DNA of 64,000 nt from an uncultured Chlorobiaceae bacterium (GTDB lineage Bacteria > Bacteroidota > Chlorobiia > Chlorobiales > Chlorobiaceae): assembly GCA_903843305.1 (NCBI GenBank), contig CAIMPI010000030.1, positions 62,001 through 126,000 on the forward strand, written 5' to 3'. Shown one piece after another: positions 51,988 to 60,599 of the stretch. Made by a program: the position numbers and the translations under genes. Within the stretch, counting starts at the first letter, position 1. Each line of letters opens with the position of its first letter. The notes below the pieces were generated by a model, which was not told where the DNA came from, did no database searches, and was given only the letters and a program-made list of their open reading frames with translations.

Positions 51988-53940
51988 ATGAAAATCTCCA
52001 CCATTCTTGACCACATTGACAGCGGGCACATGGCGCTTCCTGAGTTTCAGAGGGGTTATGTCTGGAATCGCGATCAGGTTCGTGGGCTTTTTACTTCACT
52101 TTATCGCCGTCATCCAGTAGGAGGGCTTCTGGTTTGGGCAACAGAATCCAAAACGGCTCACCATCGGGGTGACAGCCCTCTTGCAGCTGGGGTCGTGAAA
52201 CTTCTTCTTGATGGGCAACAGCGGATGACATCACTTTACGGTGTTATGAGAGGTAATGCTCCTGAGTTTTTCGATGGTAATAAGCAGGCTTTTACCGGTT
52301 TGCAGTTTCATCTTGAAACAGAGAGCTTTGCCTTTTATCAACCATTAAAAATGAGTGGCGATCCTCTATGGGTTGATGTTACCGAGCTTATGCTTAAGGG
52401 TACTTCCGGATTAGGTGGATTTATCAAACGTTTGAACTCACTCCCTGCTTTATCTGAAAGAGTTGGTGAGTATATCGGCCGACTCAGTCAATTGCTTGCT
52501 ATCACTGATATTGAGCTACATATCGAAGAGGTTACTGGCGCGGATAAAACTCTGGATGTGGTTGTTGATATTTTTAATATGGTCAACAGCGGGGGGACTA
52601 AGCTTTCAAAAGGTGACTTGGCTCTTGCAAAGATTTGCGCCGATTGGCCGGATGCGCGAAACACCATGAAAGCCAAACTCAATGAATGGGCTAAAGTGGA
52701 TTTCCATTTTAATCTTGATTGGCTTTTGCGTTCAGTTAACACCGTATTGACGGGTGAGGCAAAGTTCCAGTTCCTTCATGAGAAAAGTGCGATAGAAATT
52801 CAGGATGCTCTTAAACGAGCCATTAAACATATAGATACCTGCTTGAATCTGATCAGTGGTAGGTTGGGGCTGGATCATGACCAGGTATTCTTTGGACGTT
52901 TCGGGGTTCCGGTTATGGTGCGCTATCTGGATCAACGTTCTGGTCCTATTGATGTAATAGAGCGTGACAAACTTTTGTTCTGGTTTGTTCAGGCCGGAAT
53001 GTGGGGTCGTTTTTCTGGCTCAACCGAGTCTTTCATCGATCAGGATCTTGCGGTTCTGGAAGGTCCCGATGGTGGTTTAGATAAACTACTGGAGCAATTG
53101 CGTCTCTGGCATGGCGGTTTGCGGGTCGAACCGGGACATTTTACAGGTTGGAGCTTAGGTGCACGTTTTTATCCCATTTTGTATCTCCTAACGCGTATGG
53201 GTGAGGCCAATGACTGGGGAACAGGGTTGCCTTTAAAAGCTAACATGCTCGGTAAAATGAATAGTCTTGAGGTACATCATATTTTTCCAAAAGCCCAGCT
53301 TTATAAACAAAACTTTATGCGATCAGATGTCAATGCGCTTGCGAACTTTTGTTTTCTGACCAAAGACACGAATCTGGGCATCAGTGATCGGTTGCCTGAA
53401 CAGTATTTTCCTGAGATTGAAAAAAAACATCCTGGGGCACTTGCATCACAATGGATTCCGATGGATCAAGAATTATGGAAAATTGAAAACTTCAGCAACT
53501 TCCTTGAAGCCAGACAGGCTTTACTATCAGATGAAATGAATCGCAGGATGGAAGATTTGTTGCACGGAGATCTTCTTTGCTTTAAAGGACATAGTGCAGT
53601 TGTGCTTCCACCAGCAGTAATTGAAGGTGGCATAACCAGCAATGAGGAGGAAGAACAATTGGAAGGACTTAATACATGGATGGCTGAACATGAGTTGCCG
53701 GTTGGTCAGTTGTCTTATGAGCTTACTGATCCAAATACGGGCGAGCAAAAAGCTGTTATTGATCTTGCATGGCCCCAGGGTATACAGGAAGAACTAACCC
53801 AGCCGATAGCGTTGCTACTTAATAAAACCGCTGAGACATTGGCCATTGCCAGCCAGGCGGGGTTCCTTTGTTATATATCCATTGAAGAGTTAAAAAAGTA
53901 TGTCAAAACAAAAATCTTAACGGATGAAGCTACCTTTTGA
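51988..53940 (+). CDS. GmrSD-type (DUF262 + HNH/DUF1524) nuclease
   Basis: LPEFQRGYVWNRDQVRGLFTSLYRRHPVGGLLVW and LLDGQQRMTSLYG (DUF262); SLEVHHIFPKAQLYK HNH core. Confidence 0.9.
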   Translation: MKISTILDHIDSGHMALPEFQRGYVWNRDQVRGLFTSLYRRHPVGGLLVWATESKTAHHRGDSPLAAGVVKLLLDGQQRMTSLYGVMRGNAPEFFDGNKQAFTGLQFHLETESFAFYQPLKMSGDPLWVDVTELMLKGTSGLGGFIKRLNSLPALSERVGEYIGRLSQLLAITDIELHIEEVTGADKTLDVVVDIFNMVNSGGTKLSKGDLALAKICADWPDARNTMKAKLNEWAKVDFHFNLDWLLRSVNTVLTGEAKFQFLHEKSAIEIQDALKRAIKHIDTCLNLISGRLGLDHDQVFFGRFGVPVMVRYLDQRSGPIDVIERDKLLFWFVQAGMWGRFSGSTESFIDQDLAVLEGPDGGLDKLLEQLRLWHGGLRVEPGHFTGWSLGARFYPILYLLTRMGEANDWGTGLPLKANMLGKMNSLEVHHIFPKAQLYKQNFMRSDVNALANFCFLTKDTNLGISDRLPEQYFPEIEKKHPGALASQWIPMDQELWKIENFSNFLEARQALLSDEMNRRMEDLLHGDLLCFKGHSAVVLPPAVIEGGITSNEEEEQLEGLNTWMAEHELPVGQLSYELTDPNTGEQKAVIDLAWPQGIQEELTQPIALLLNKTAETLAIASQAGFLCYISIEELKKYVKTKILTDEATF

Positions 53941-54022
53941 TTGTTAAAAGTCCAGTGACTTGTTCAACATCCACTGTAATATTGAAAAGGTTTAATGGTT
54001 GTCAAAATAATATTCAACCCCA

Positions 54023-55540
54023 ATGAAACCGATCCGCATTTTCATCAGCAGCGTTCAAAAAGAGTTCTCAACTGAACGGGCAGTACTGCGTGATTATTTG
54101 CGTGGTGATGCCCTGATGCGTCGGTTTTTTGAGCCTTTTTTGTTTGAGGATGTTCCTGCTGCTGACCGCAGGGCTGATGAACTTTATCTCGCTGAAGTTG
54201 AACAGTGCGATATCTATCTTGGATTGTTCGGTAACGAGTATGGATATGAGGATGCTGATGGTCTTTCTCCAACAGAACGTGAATTTGATGCGGCAACCTT
54301 GCACCACAAAACAAGGCTGATTTTTGTGAAAGGAGGGGAGGCTGAGACCCGGCATCCCAAAATCCGGAAGTTGATTCAGCGAGCGGGCAGTGAGCTGATA
54401 CGCAGGCGGTTTGTGACCAGTGCCGAACTGCTTGTTGGTGTTTATGCTGCTCTTGTGCAGACGCTTGAAGATTTGGAGCTGATTCGTACCGGGCCGTTTG
54501 ATGCGGCAGTATGCCCTGACGCATCGCTGGCTGACCTTGATGCAGAGGCGATGATTCGCTTTATCCGCAGGGCGCGACTGTTGCACGGCTTTCCGCTTCA
54601 GGAAGATGCATCCGCTTTTGAGCTGTTGACCCATCTCAATTTGCTGAACAAGGGTCGTCCTTCTCATGCTGCTGTGCTGTTGTTCGGCTTCTCTCCCCAA
54701 CGTTTTCTTATCTCTTCGGAGATCAAGTGTGCCCATTTTCATGGCACAAGGGTGGCCAAGCCGATACCATCATATCAGGTATACAAGGGCCGGGCCTTTG
54801 AACTTGTCGATCAGGCAGTTGACTTTGTTCTCTCGAAAATTGACCTTGCTGTTGGTACTCGTGCTGAAAGTGCAGAGGTTCCTGTCACCTACGAAATCCC
54901 TCCTGAAGTGGTGCGGGAGGCAATTGTCAATGCTGTTGCGCATCGCGATTATACCAGCACCGGCAGTGTTCAGGTTATGTTGTTTGCTGATCGACTGGAG
55001 GTGTGGAACCCCGGTACGCTTTCGCCATCGCTGACCCTTGAAAAGCTCAGAAAACCTCATGGATCGTTTCCTGCCAACCCGCTTATGGCGGAGTCACTCT
55101 ATCTTGCCAAATACATTGAACGAATGGGCACGGGAACGGGTGACATGATCACTTTTTGCGGCAACGCAGGTCTGCGTGAACCGGAGTTCAGCCTGACGGA
55201 CGGGTTTGTAGTCACTATCTGGAGAAAGGAGAGAGCTTTGTCTGGTGCAGCAAAAGAGAATATTTCGTTGCCCACCGGGGAAGTCAGCAGGGTTCATGTT
55301 TCATCTAAACATTTTATTGGTAAAACGTCGGTCAAAACGCCGGTCAAAACGCCGGTCAAAACGCCCGATCGGATTCTTGAACTGCTTGTGGCAACCCCTG
55401 ATCTGACACTGGCGGAGGTCGCTAAAGCAATCGATAAATCATTGAGAGCGGTGGAGCGAGCAAGTGCAAAATTAGTGAAAGAGGGGCGCTTGCGCTATGT
55501 TGGTCCAGCAAAGGGCGGCCATTGGGAGGTATTGAGCTGA
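54023..55540 (+). CDS. DUF4062 + COG2865/Schlafen-type ATP-binding domain + winged helix protein
   Basis: MKPIRIFISSVQKEFSTERAVLRDYLRG (DUF4062); EAIVNAVAHRDYTSTGSVQVMLFADRLEVWNPG (HATPase_c_4); VKTPVKTPVKTP linker; C-terminal wHTH. Confidence 0.87.
   Translation: MKPIRIFISSVQKEFSTERAVLRDYLRGDALMRRFFEPFLFEDVPAADRRADELYLAEVEQCDIYLGLFGNEYGYEDADGLSPTEREFDAATLHHKTRLIFVKGGEAETRHPKIRKLIQRAGSELIRRRFVTSAELLVGVYAALVQTLEDLELIRTGPFDAAVCPDASLADLDAEAMIRFIRRARLLHGFPLQEDASAFELLTHLNLLNKGRPSHAAVLLFGFSPQRFLISSEIKCAHFHGTRVAKPIPSYQVYKGRAFELVDQAVDFVLSKIDLAVGTRAESAEVPVTYEIPPEVVREAIVNAVAHRDYTSTGSVQVMLFADRLEVWNPGTLSPSLTLEKLRKPHGSFPANPLMAESLYLAKYIERMGTGTGDMITFCGNAGLREPEFSLTDGFVVTIWRKERALSGAAKENISLPTGEVSRVHVSSKHFIGKTSVKTPVKTPVKTPDRILELLVATPDLTLAEVAKAIDKSLRAVERASAKLVKEGRLRYVGPAKGGHWEVLS
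55320..55366 (+). repeat. 12-bp tandem repeat within the DUF4062 gene
   Basis: Three perfect units GTCAAAACGCC(G) preceded by a degenerate GTAAAACGTCG; encodes (VKTP)3. Confidence 0.9.
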
Positions 55541-55681
55541 GACACAGTTTTTTTGCAACTTTTTTTTTCTGACAGCGTTGGATCTGCTTGAAGGTAATGA
55601 AGAATCATCTTCGAACTGTTCTACTGATTGCTTCCTTGTGCTAATAATTTGAATTGAGCTTTACCGGATTTTCGGTAGACT

Positions 55682-56113
55682 TTATTCCCAGGGGTCAAAA
55701 AGTGTTGAGCCAGAACCGCTCATGTCGGCTGTGTTCCTGGTGACCACGATCAACCCGTTTGTTATAGCCGTCGCAGCAATGAGCGCATCAACGACGGGGA
55801 GTGATCGACCTTTTTTCTCCGATTCGCCAAGCATTGTGCCCCAACAACGTGCAACTTCAGTGGTGATGCCAAAAATCCGGCCATTGAACCGTTCCATTAA
55901 TTCATCAGCAAGCCACGCCTGCAATTGCATTTTTTTTCTGCCTTCCTCCAGCTTTGAAATTCCTTTTTCAACTTCACCAAGCGTGATGACACACAGATAC
56001 AGGTTCTCTTCATCCTGACCATCAATCCACTCCATAACTTTCGGTGACGGCTCTGCTCTGATCAGTTCAGAGATCACGCATGTATCCAACAGGTAACCTT
56101 CCCCTGACTTCAC
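55682..56113 (-). CDS. PIN-domain toxin (VapC-type)
   Basis: YLLDTCVISELIRAEPSPKVMEWI; TLGEVEKGISKLEEGRKK; LPVVDALIAATAI. Confidence 0.92.
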   Translation of the reverse strand: MKSGEGYLLDTCVISELIRAEPSPKVMEWIDGQDEENLYLCVITLGEVEKGISKLEEGRKKMQLQAWLADELMERFNGRIFGITTEVARCWGTMLGESEKKGRSLPVVDALIAATAITNGLIVVTRNTADMSGSGSTLFDPWE

Positions 56114-56370
56114 AGAATCACCTCACTTCGGCCAGAATCTTTTGATCGTTTAAGTTCTATCCCTGAATTTCGGAGCGGTGAGTTATGAAAAAAACTTGAA
56201 AGGGGCTCACCCGGCTTGCGAACATTGATTGCCTTGTTGTATTCGTCAAAAGAGATAACCACTGCTGAAGGCTTGCCATGCAGGGTAATAGCCTGTGGCC
56301 CCTCGTTGAGGGCGTTGCGGACCACTTCGCTCAAATGATTTTTTGCATGTTGCAGTTGCCATGTTTTCAT
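56110..56370 (-). CDS. Phd/YefM-type antitoxin
   Basis: MKTWQLQHAKNHLSEVVRNALNEGPQAITLHGKPSAVVISFDEYNK; GGGGAG RBS; ATGA overlap with the PIN gene. Confidence 0.88.
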   Translation of the reverse strand: MKTWQLQHAKNHLSEVVRNALNEGPQAITLHGKPSAVVISFDEYNKAINVRKPGEPLSSFFHNSPLRNSGIELKRSKDSGRSEVIL

Positions 56371-56646
56371 CTTCTTCTCCCCATCGGTTACTGTATGATC
56401 GTTCTGGCTATTATAGACAGAATATAGGAAAAGCTGGCAGGTTCTTGACAACATTTCATTCTCGCCAGCTCCTTTTGCGATGCTGGCAACTTTGAACGCG
56501 AAATCCGGAAGCGCGCTATAAGCTGTTATGGAGTGAGACAAAATCAATATATTCTGAAGGAAGGGAATTACTCGCCTATTGCAGAGCGACTTGAGCTGCC
56601 AATGTTAAGGGTATAAAGAAAAAATCAGGCATATACACACAAAAGC

Positions 56647-56739
56647 ATGATGACCGAGAGTATCGAAACCCAGATCCGCCAGGTGCTTGAACGCCACAAA
56701 GCTATTCGTCTGGCGTTGTTGCAGGAGGTAACCGCTTGA
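56647..56739 (+). pseudogene. Short ORF resembling a truncated minimal nucleotidyltransferase N-terminus, overlapping the hsdR start
   Basis: MMTESIETQIRQVLERHKAIRLALLQEVTA*; matches the typical MNT N-terminus up to the point where LFGS(L/R)A is expected. Confidence 0.4.
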
Positions 56740-59700
56740 CCATTATCGGCAACTCTGAACGCGAAACGCAGAATCGCATCATCGCCTTGTTTCGGGACGA
56801 GCTTGACTATCGCTATCTCGGCGACTGGAGTGACCGCGAGGGGAACAGCACTATTGAGGACGGTATGCTCACGGCATACCTTTTACGGAACGGCTATACT
56901 CCTGTGCAGGTTACAAAAGCCATCCATGAACTTTGCATTGAGGCGAATAATCCGAACAGAACTCTTTACGACAACAACAGAAAAGTCTACAGCCTGCTTC
57001 ACTACGGTGTTCCGGTAAGAGCGGCAGTGGGTGAGAATACTGAGACGATCGGACTGATCAACCACGAGCACCCGGAACTGAATGATTTTGCCATTGCCGA
57101 AGAGGTGACGGTTTGCGGCATGCACGATAAACGGCCCGATATTGTGCTCTATGTCAACGGGATTGCGGTTGGTGTGCTGGAGTTGAAGAACAGCAGGGTA
57201 TCGCTTGGTGACGGGATTCGGCAAAGTCTTGTCAACCAGCGTTCGGAGTTTATTGCGCCGTTCTTTTCAACGGTGCAGTTCATTTTTGCCGGAAATGATT
57301 CCGAAGGGCTGAAGTATGGTACGGTTGGGACGGAGGAGAAATATTTTCTTCAATGGAAAGAGGATGAAGAGGATAACTCCCGCTTCAAGCTCGACAAGTA
57401 TTTGCTCAAGATCTGCGAAAAGTCCCGCTTTATAGAGCTGCTGCATGATTTTGTTGTTTTTGATGGCGGTAAGAAAAAGCTTCCGAGGGTGCACCAGTAT
57501 TTTGGCGTGAAGGCGGCGCAGCGCCAGGTTGAGGCGTTCAGGGGCGGTATTATCTGGCATACGCAGGGGAGCGGCAAGAGCATGGTGATGGTGTTGCTGG
57601 CCCGCTGGATTCTGGAGAACAAGTCTGCCGCCCGTGTGGTGATTGTTACCGATCGCGATGAGCTGGACAAGCAGATTGCCGGGGTTTTTACCGATGCAGG
57701 AGAATCGATCAGACGCACAACCAGTGGCAGTGACCTTATGAAGCAGCTCGGCCAGCCTTCACCGCGTCTGCTCTGCTCGCTGGTTCACAAGTTCGGCAGA
57801 AAAGGGGTGGATAATTTTGAGGAGTTCATTAAAGAGCTTGAATTGCAGCCATGCCATACCGTGGGTGATGTTTTCGTCTTTGTTGATGAGTGTCACCGGA
57901 CGCAGAGCGGCAAACTGCATCGAACCATGAAAGCGTTGATGCCCAATGCGGTGTTTATTGGGTTTACCGGAACGCCTCTTTTGAAAAAAGATGCTGCAAC
58001 CACCCTTGAGGTTTTCGGGAGCTACATTCACACCTACAAGTTTAACGAAGCCGTTGAAGACAGGGTGGTGCTTGATCTGGTTTATGAGGCTCGGGATATT
58101 GACCAGCAGCTTGGATCGAAGGAGAAAATCGACGCATGGTTCGATGCCAAGACGAGGGGATTGAACGAGTGGCAGAAGGCCGCCCTTCGAGAGCAGTGGG
58201 GTACCATGCAGCATGTGCTCAGCTCCCGATCCCGTATGAATCGGGTAGTCAACGATATTGTGTTTGATTTCAGTGTAAAACCTCGCCTGAGTAACCATCG
58301 TGGTAACGCCATTCTGGTGGCGTCGAGCATTTATGAGGCCTGCAAGTATTTCGAAATCTTTCAGAAGTCGGTTTTCAGGGGCAGGTGCGCGGTCATCACC
58401 TCCTACAATCCGCAAACGAGAGACATCACGACGGAAGACACCGGCGCCAACACGGAGACGGATAAAGAGTTTATCTACAATACCTATAAAGCACTGCTGC
58501 TGCATGTTGATGCGACGGCAGGCAAGTCAAAAACAGAGAGTTACGAGGACAATGCCAAGATGCTTTTCAGGGAGCAGCCAGCGAACATGAAACTGCTGAT
58601 TGTGGTCGATAAACTGCTGACGGGTTTTGATGCGCCGAGTTGCACTTACCTCTATATCGATAAAAGCATGCAGGATCATGGCCTCTTTCAGGCTATCTGC
58701 CGCACCAACCGCCTTGACGGTGATGACAAGGAGTTCGGGTATATCGTTGATTATAAAGATCTCTTCAACAAAGTTAATGATGCGCTGAAGGTCTATACCG
58801 TCTATACATCGGAGCTGGATAACAGTGATACGATCGGCGGTGAATCCGACATCCTGATGAAAGACCGGCTTGCAAAAGGGCGTGAAAGGCTTGACAATGC
58901 ATTGGAAGCGCTTGCACTGATCTGTGAACCGGTTGAACCGCCGAAAGGCGAGCTTCAGCATATCCATTATTTCTGCGGGAACAGTGAGATTGCGGAGGAG
59001 CTTTCGGATCGGGAAACGTTGCGTGCAGCCCTCTACAAGGGAACGGTCATGCTGGTAAGGGCGTACGGCGGTATTGCCGGTGAGCTTGATGCGGCAGGGT
59101 ACAGTGCCGCTGATGTCCAGCGCATCAAAAGAGATATCGACCGCTTTCTCAAGCTGCGTGAAATTATCCGCCATGCCAGTGGTGAAAGCATCGACCTGAA
59201 GGCTTATGAGGCCGATATGCGCCATCTCATCGATACCTATATTGAAGCCGATGAGCCGAGAAAGATCTCTCCTTTTGATGATATGCCGCTTTTGGAGTTG
59301 ATCGTGAAATCCGGCATTGCAGAAGCGATCAAAAATATGCCTGAAGGAATCAAAAGCAGTAAGGATGCGATTGCTGAAACCATCGAGAACAATGTGCGAA
59401 GCAAGATCATCAAAGATCACCTGAACGATCCGGCATTTTATGACCGCATGTCAACCTTGCTTGATGAGCTTATTGCTTCCCGTCACCAGAAAGCTATTGA
59501 TTACGAAGCGTATCTCAAGCGGATCGCCGAACTGGCAAACCGGGTTGCATCAGGCCGTACTGAAGAGACGCCAGCGCAACTGAATACTCCGGGTCGCCGG
59601 GCTCTGTACAACAACTTGAAGCTTGACCGTGTTGGTTGTGTTGACCTTGATTTTTCTGAGGATTCACCGAACTATAAAGGGTTTCAGGATAAAAAATTGC

Positions 59701-59867
59701 ATCTGGTGATGAGCATTGATGAAGCTGTCAGGCGAGTAAGTCCGGACGGGTGGCGTGGAGTTAAACCGAAGGAGAATGTGATCAAAAACGCCCTGTTTGA
59801 GCTGTTGCAGGATGAAGAGGTCGTAGAGAGGCTCTTTCTTGTCATCGAACGGCAAAAAGAGTATTGA
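56736..59867 (+). CDS. hsdR: Type I restriction endonuclease subunit HsdR
   Basis: 1043 aa; KRPDIVLYVNGIAVGVLELKNS nuclease motif, HTQGSGKSMVMV Walker A, VFVDECHRTQSG, GFTGTPLL. TTG start with AGGAGG. Confidence 0.95.
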   Translation: MTIIGNSERETQNRIIALFRDELDYRYLGDWSDREGNSTIEDGMLTAYLLRNGYTPVQVTKAIHELCIEANNPNRTLYDNNRKVYSLLHYGVPVRAAVGENTETIGLINHEHPELNDFAIAEEVTVCGMHDKRPDIVLYVNGIAVGVLELKNSRVSLGDGIRQSLVNQRSEFIAPFFSTVQFIFAGNDSEGLKYGTVGTEEKYFLQWKEDEEDNSRFKLDKYLLKICEKSRFIELLHDFVVFDGGKKKLPRVHQYFGVKAAQRQVEAFRGGIIWHTQGSGKSMVMVLLARWILENKSAARVVIVTDRDELDKQIAGVFTDAGESIRRTTSGSDLMKQLGQPSPRLLCSLVHKFGRKGVDNFEEFIKELELQPCHTVGDVFVFVDECHRTQSGKLHRTMKALMPNAVFIGFTGTPLLKKDAATTLEVFGSYIHTYKFNEAVEDRVVLDLVYEARDIDQQLGSKEKIDAWFDAKTRGLNEWQKAALREQWGTMQHVLSSRSRMNRVVNDIVFDFSVKPRLSNHRGNAILVASSIYEACKYFEIFQKSVFRGRCAVITSYNPQTRDITTEDTGANTETDKEFIYNTYKALLLHVDATAGKSKTESYEDNAKMLFREQPANMKLLIVVDKLLTGFDAPSCTYLYIDKSMQDHGLFQAICRTNRLDGDDKEFGYIVDYKDLFNKVNDALKVYTVYTSELDNSDTIGGESDILMKDRLAKGRERLDNALEALALICEPVEPPKGELQHIHYFCGNSEIAEELSDRETLRAALYKGTVMLVRAYGGIAGELDAAGYSAADVQRIKRDIDRFLKLREIIRHASGESIDLKAYEADMRHLIDTYIEADEPRKISPFDDMPLLELIVKSGIAEAIKNMPEGIKSSKDAIAETIENNVRSKIIKDHLNDPAFYDRMSTLLDELIASRHQKAIDYEAYLKRIAELANRVASGRTEETPAQLNTPGRRALYNNLKLDRVGCVDLDFSEDSPNYKGFQDKKLHLVMSIDEAVRRVSPDGWRGVKPKENVIKNALFELLQDEEVVERLFLVIERQKEY

Positions 59868-60584
59868 ATGGTTACCAGGTTTGCTCTCGGGGACATCGAG
59901 GTTGATGTGGTGCTGAAGGAGATCAAAAACATCCATCTGAGTGTTTATCCGCCAACAGGCCGTGTGTGTATTTCGGCTCCATCCGGCATGAATATCGACA
60001 CCATCCGGCTCTATGCCATGTCACGGCTTGGCTGGATAAAAAAGCAGCAGCGCAAGTTGCGGGGGCAGGAACGTGAAACTCCACGGGAGTACCTGAACAG
60101 GGAGAGCCATTATCTCTGGGGAAAGCGTTACCTGCTGAAAATTGTTGAAAGGGAAGCTCCGCCCTTTGTTGATTTGCAGCACAGCACCATACTTCTGCAT
60201 ATCCGGGCAGAGGCAAGTCAGGAGAAAAAACAGTCGGTTCTTGATGAATGGTATCGGAAGCAGTTGAAGGTTGCCATACCTGAACTCATTTCGTCATGGG
60301 AGAAAAGGATTGGTGTTCGTGTTCAGGAGTTCGGCATCAAGAAAATGAAAACGAAATGGGGCACCTGTAACCCCGAAGCTTGCCGTATTTGGGTAAACCT
60401 TGAACTCGCCAAAAAGCCGAAAGAGTGTCTCGAATATATTGTTGTGCATGAAATGGTTCATATTATGGAACGTCACCACAATGAGCGGTTCGTTTCACTC
60501 ATGGATAACGTTATGCCTCAATGGCGTTCGAGGCGTGATGATTTGAACAGGTTGCCGGTTAAGCATGAAGAGTGGAGGTATTAA
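59868..60584 (+). CDS. YgjP-like (M48/DUF45) metallopeptidase
   Basis: KTKWGTCN; YIVVHEMVHIMERHHNERF HExxH motif; starts directly after the hsdR stop. Confidence 0.9.
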   Translation: MVTRFALGDIEVDVVLKEIKNIHLSVYPPTGRVCISAPSGMNIDTIRLYAMSRLGWIKKQQRKLRGQERETPREYLNRESHYLWGKRYLLKIVEREAPPFVDLQHSTILLHIRAEASQEKKQSVLDEWYRKQLKVAIPELISSWEKRIGVRVQEFGIKKMKTKWGTCNPEACRIWVNLELAKKPKECLEYIVVHEMVHIMERHHNERFVSLMDNVMPQWRSRRDDLNRLPVKHEEWRY

Positions 60585-60599
60585 TCAACTTTTCATCAC

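Noticed and set aside
55320-55366. Possible CRISPR-like repeat
   Set aside because: Directly adjacent 12-bp in-frame units without spacers; a coding microsatellite.
58527-59420. 297-aa minus-strand ORF inside hsdR
   Set aside because: Antisense artefact; no domain signature.
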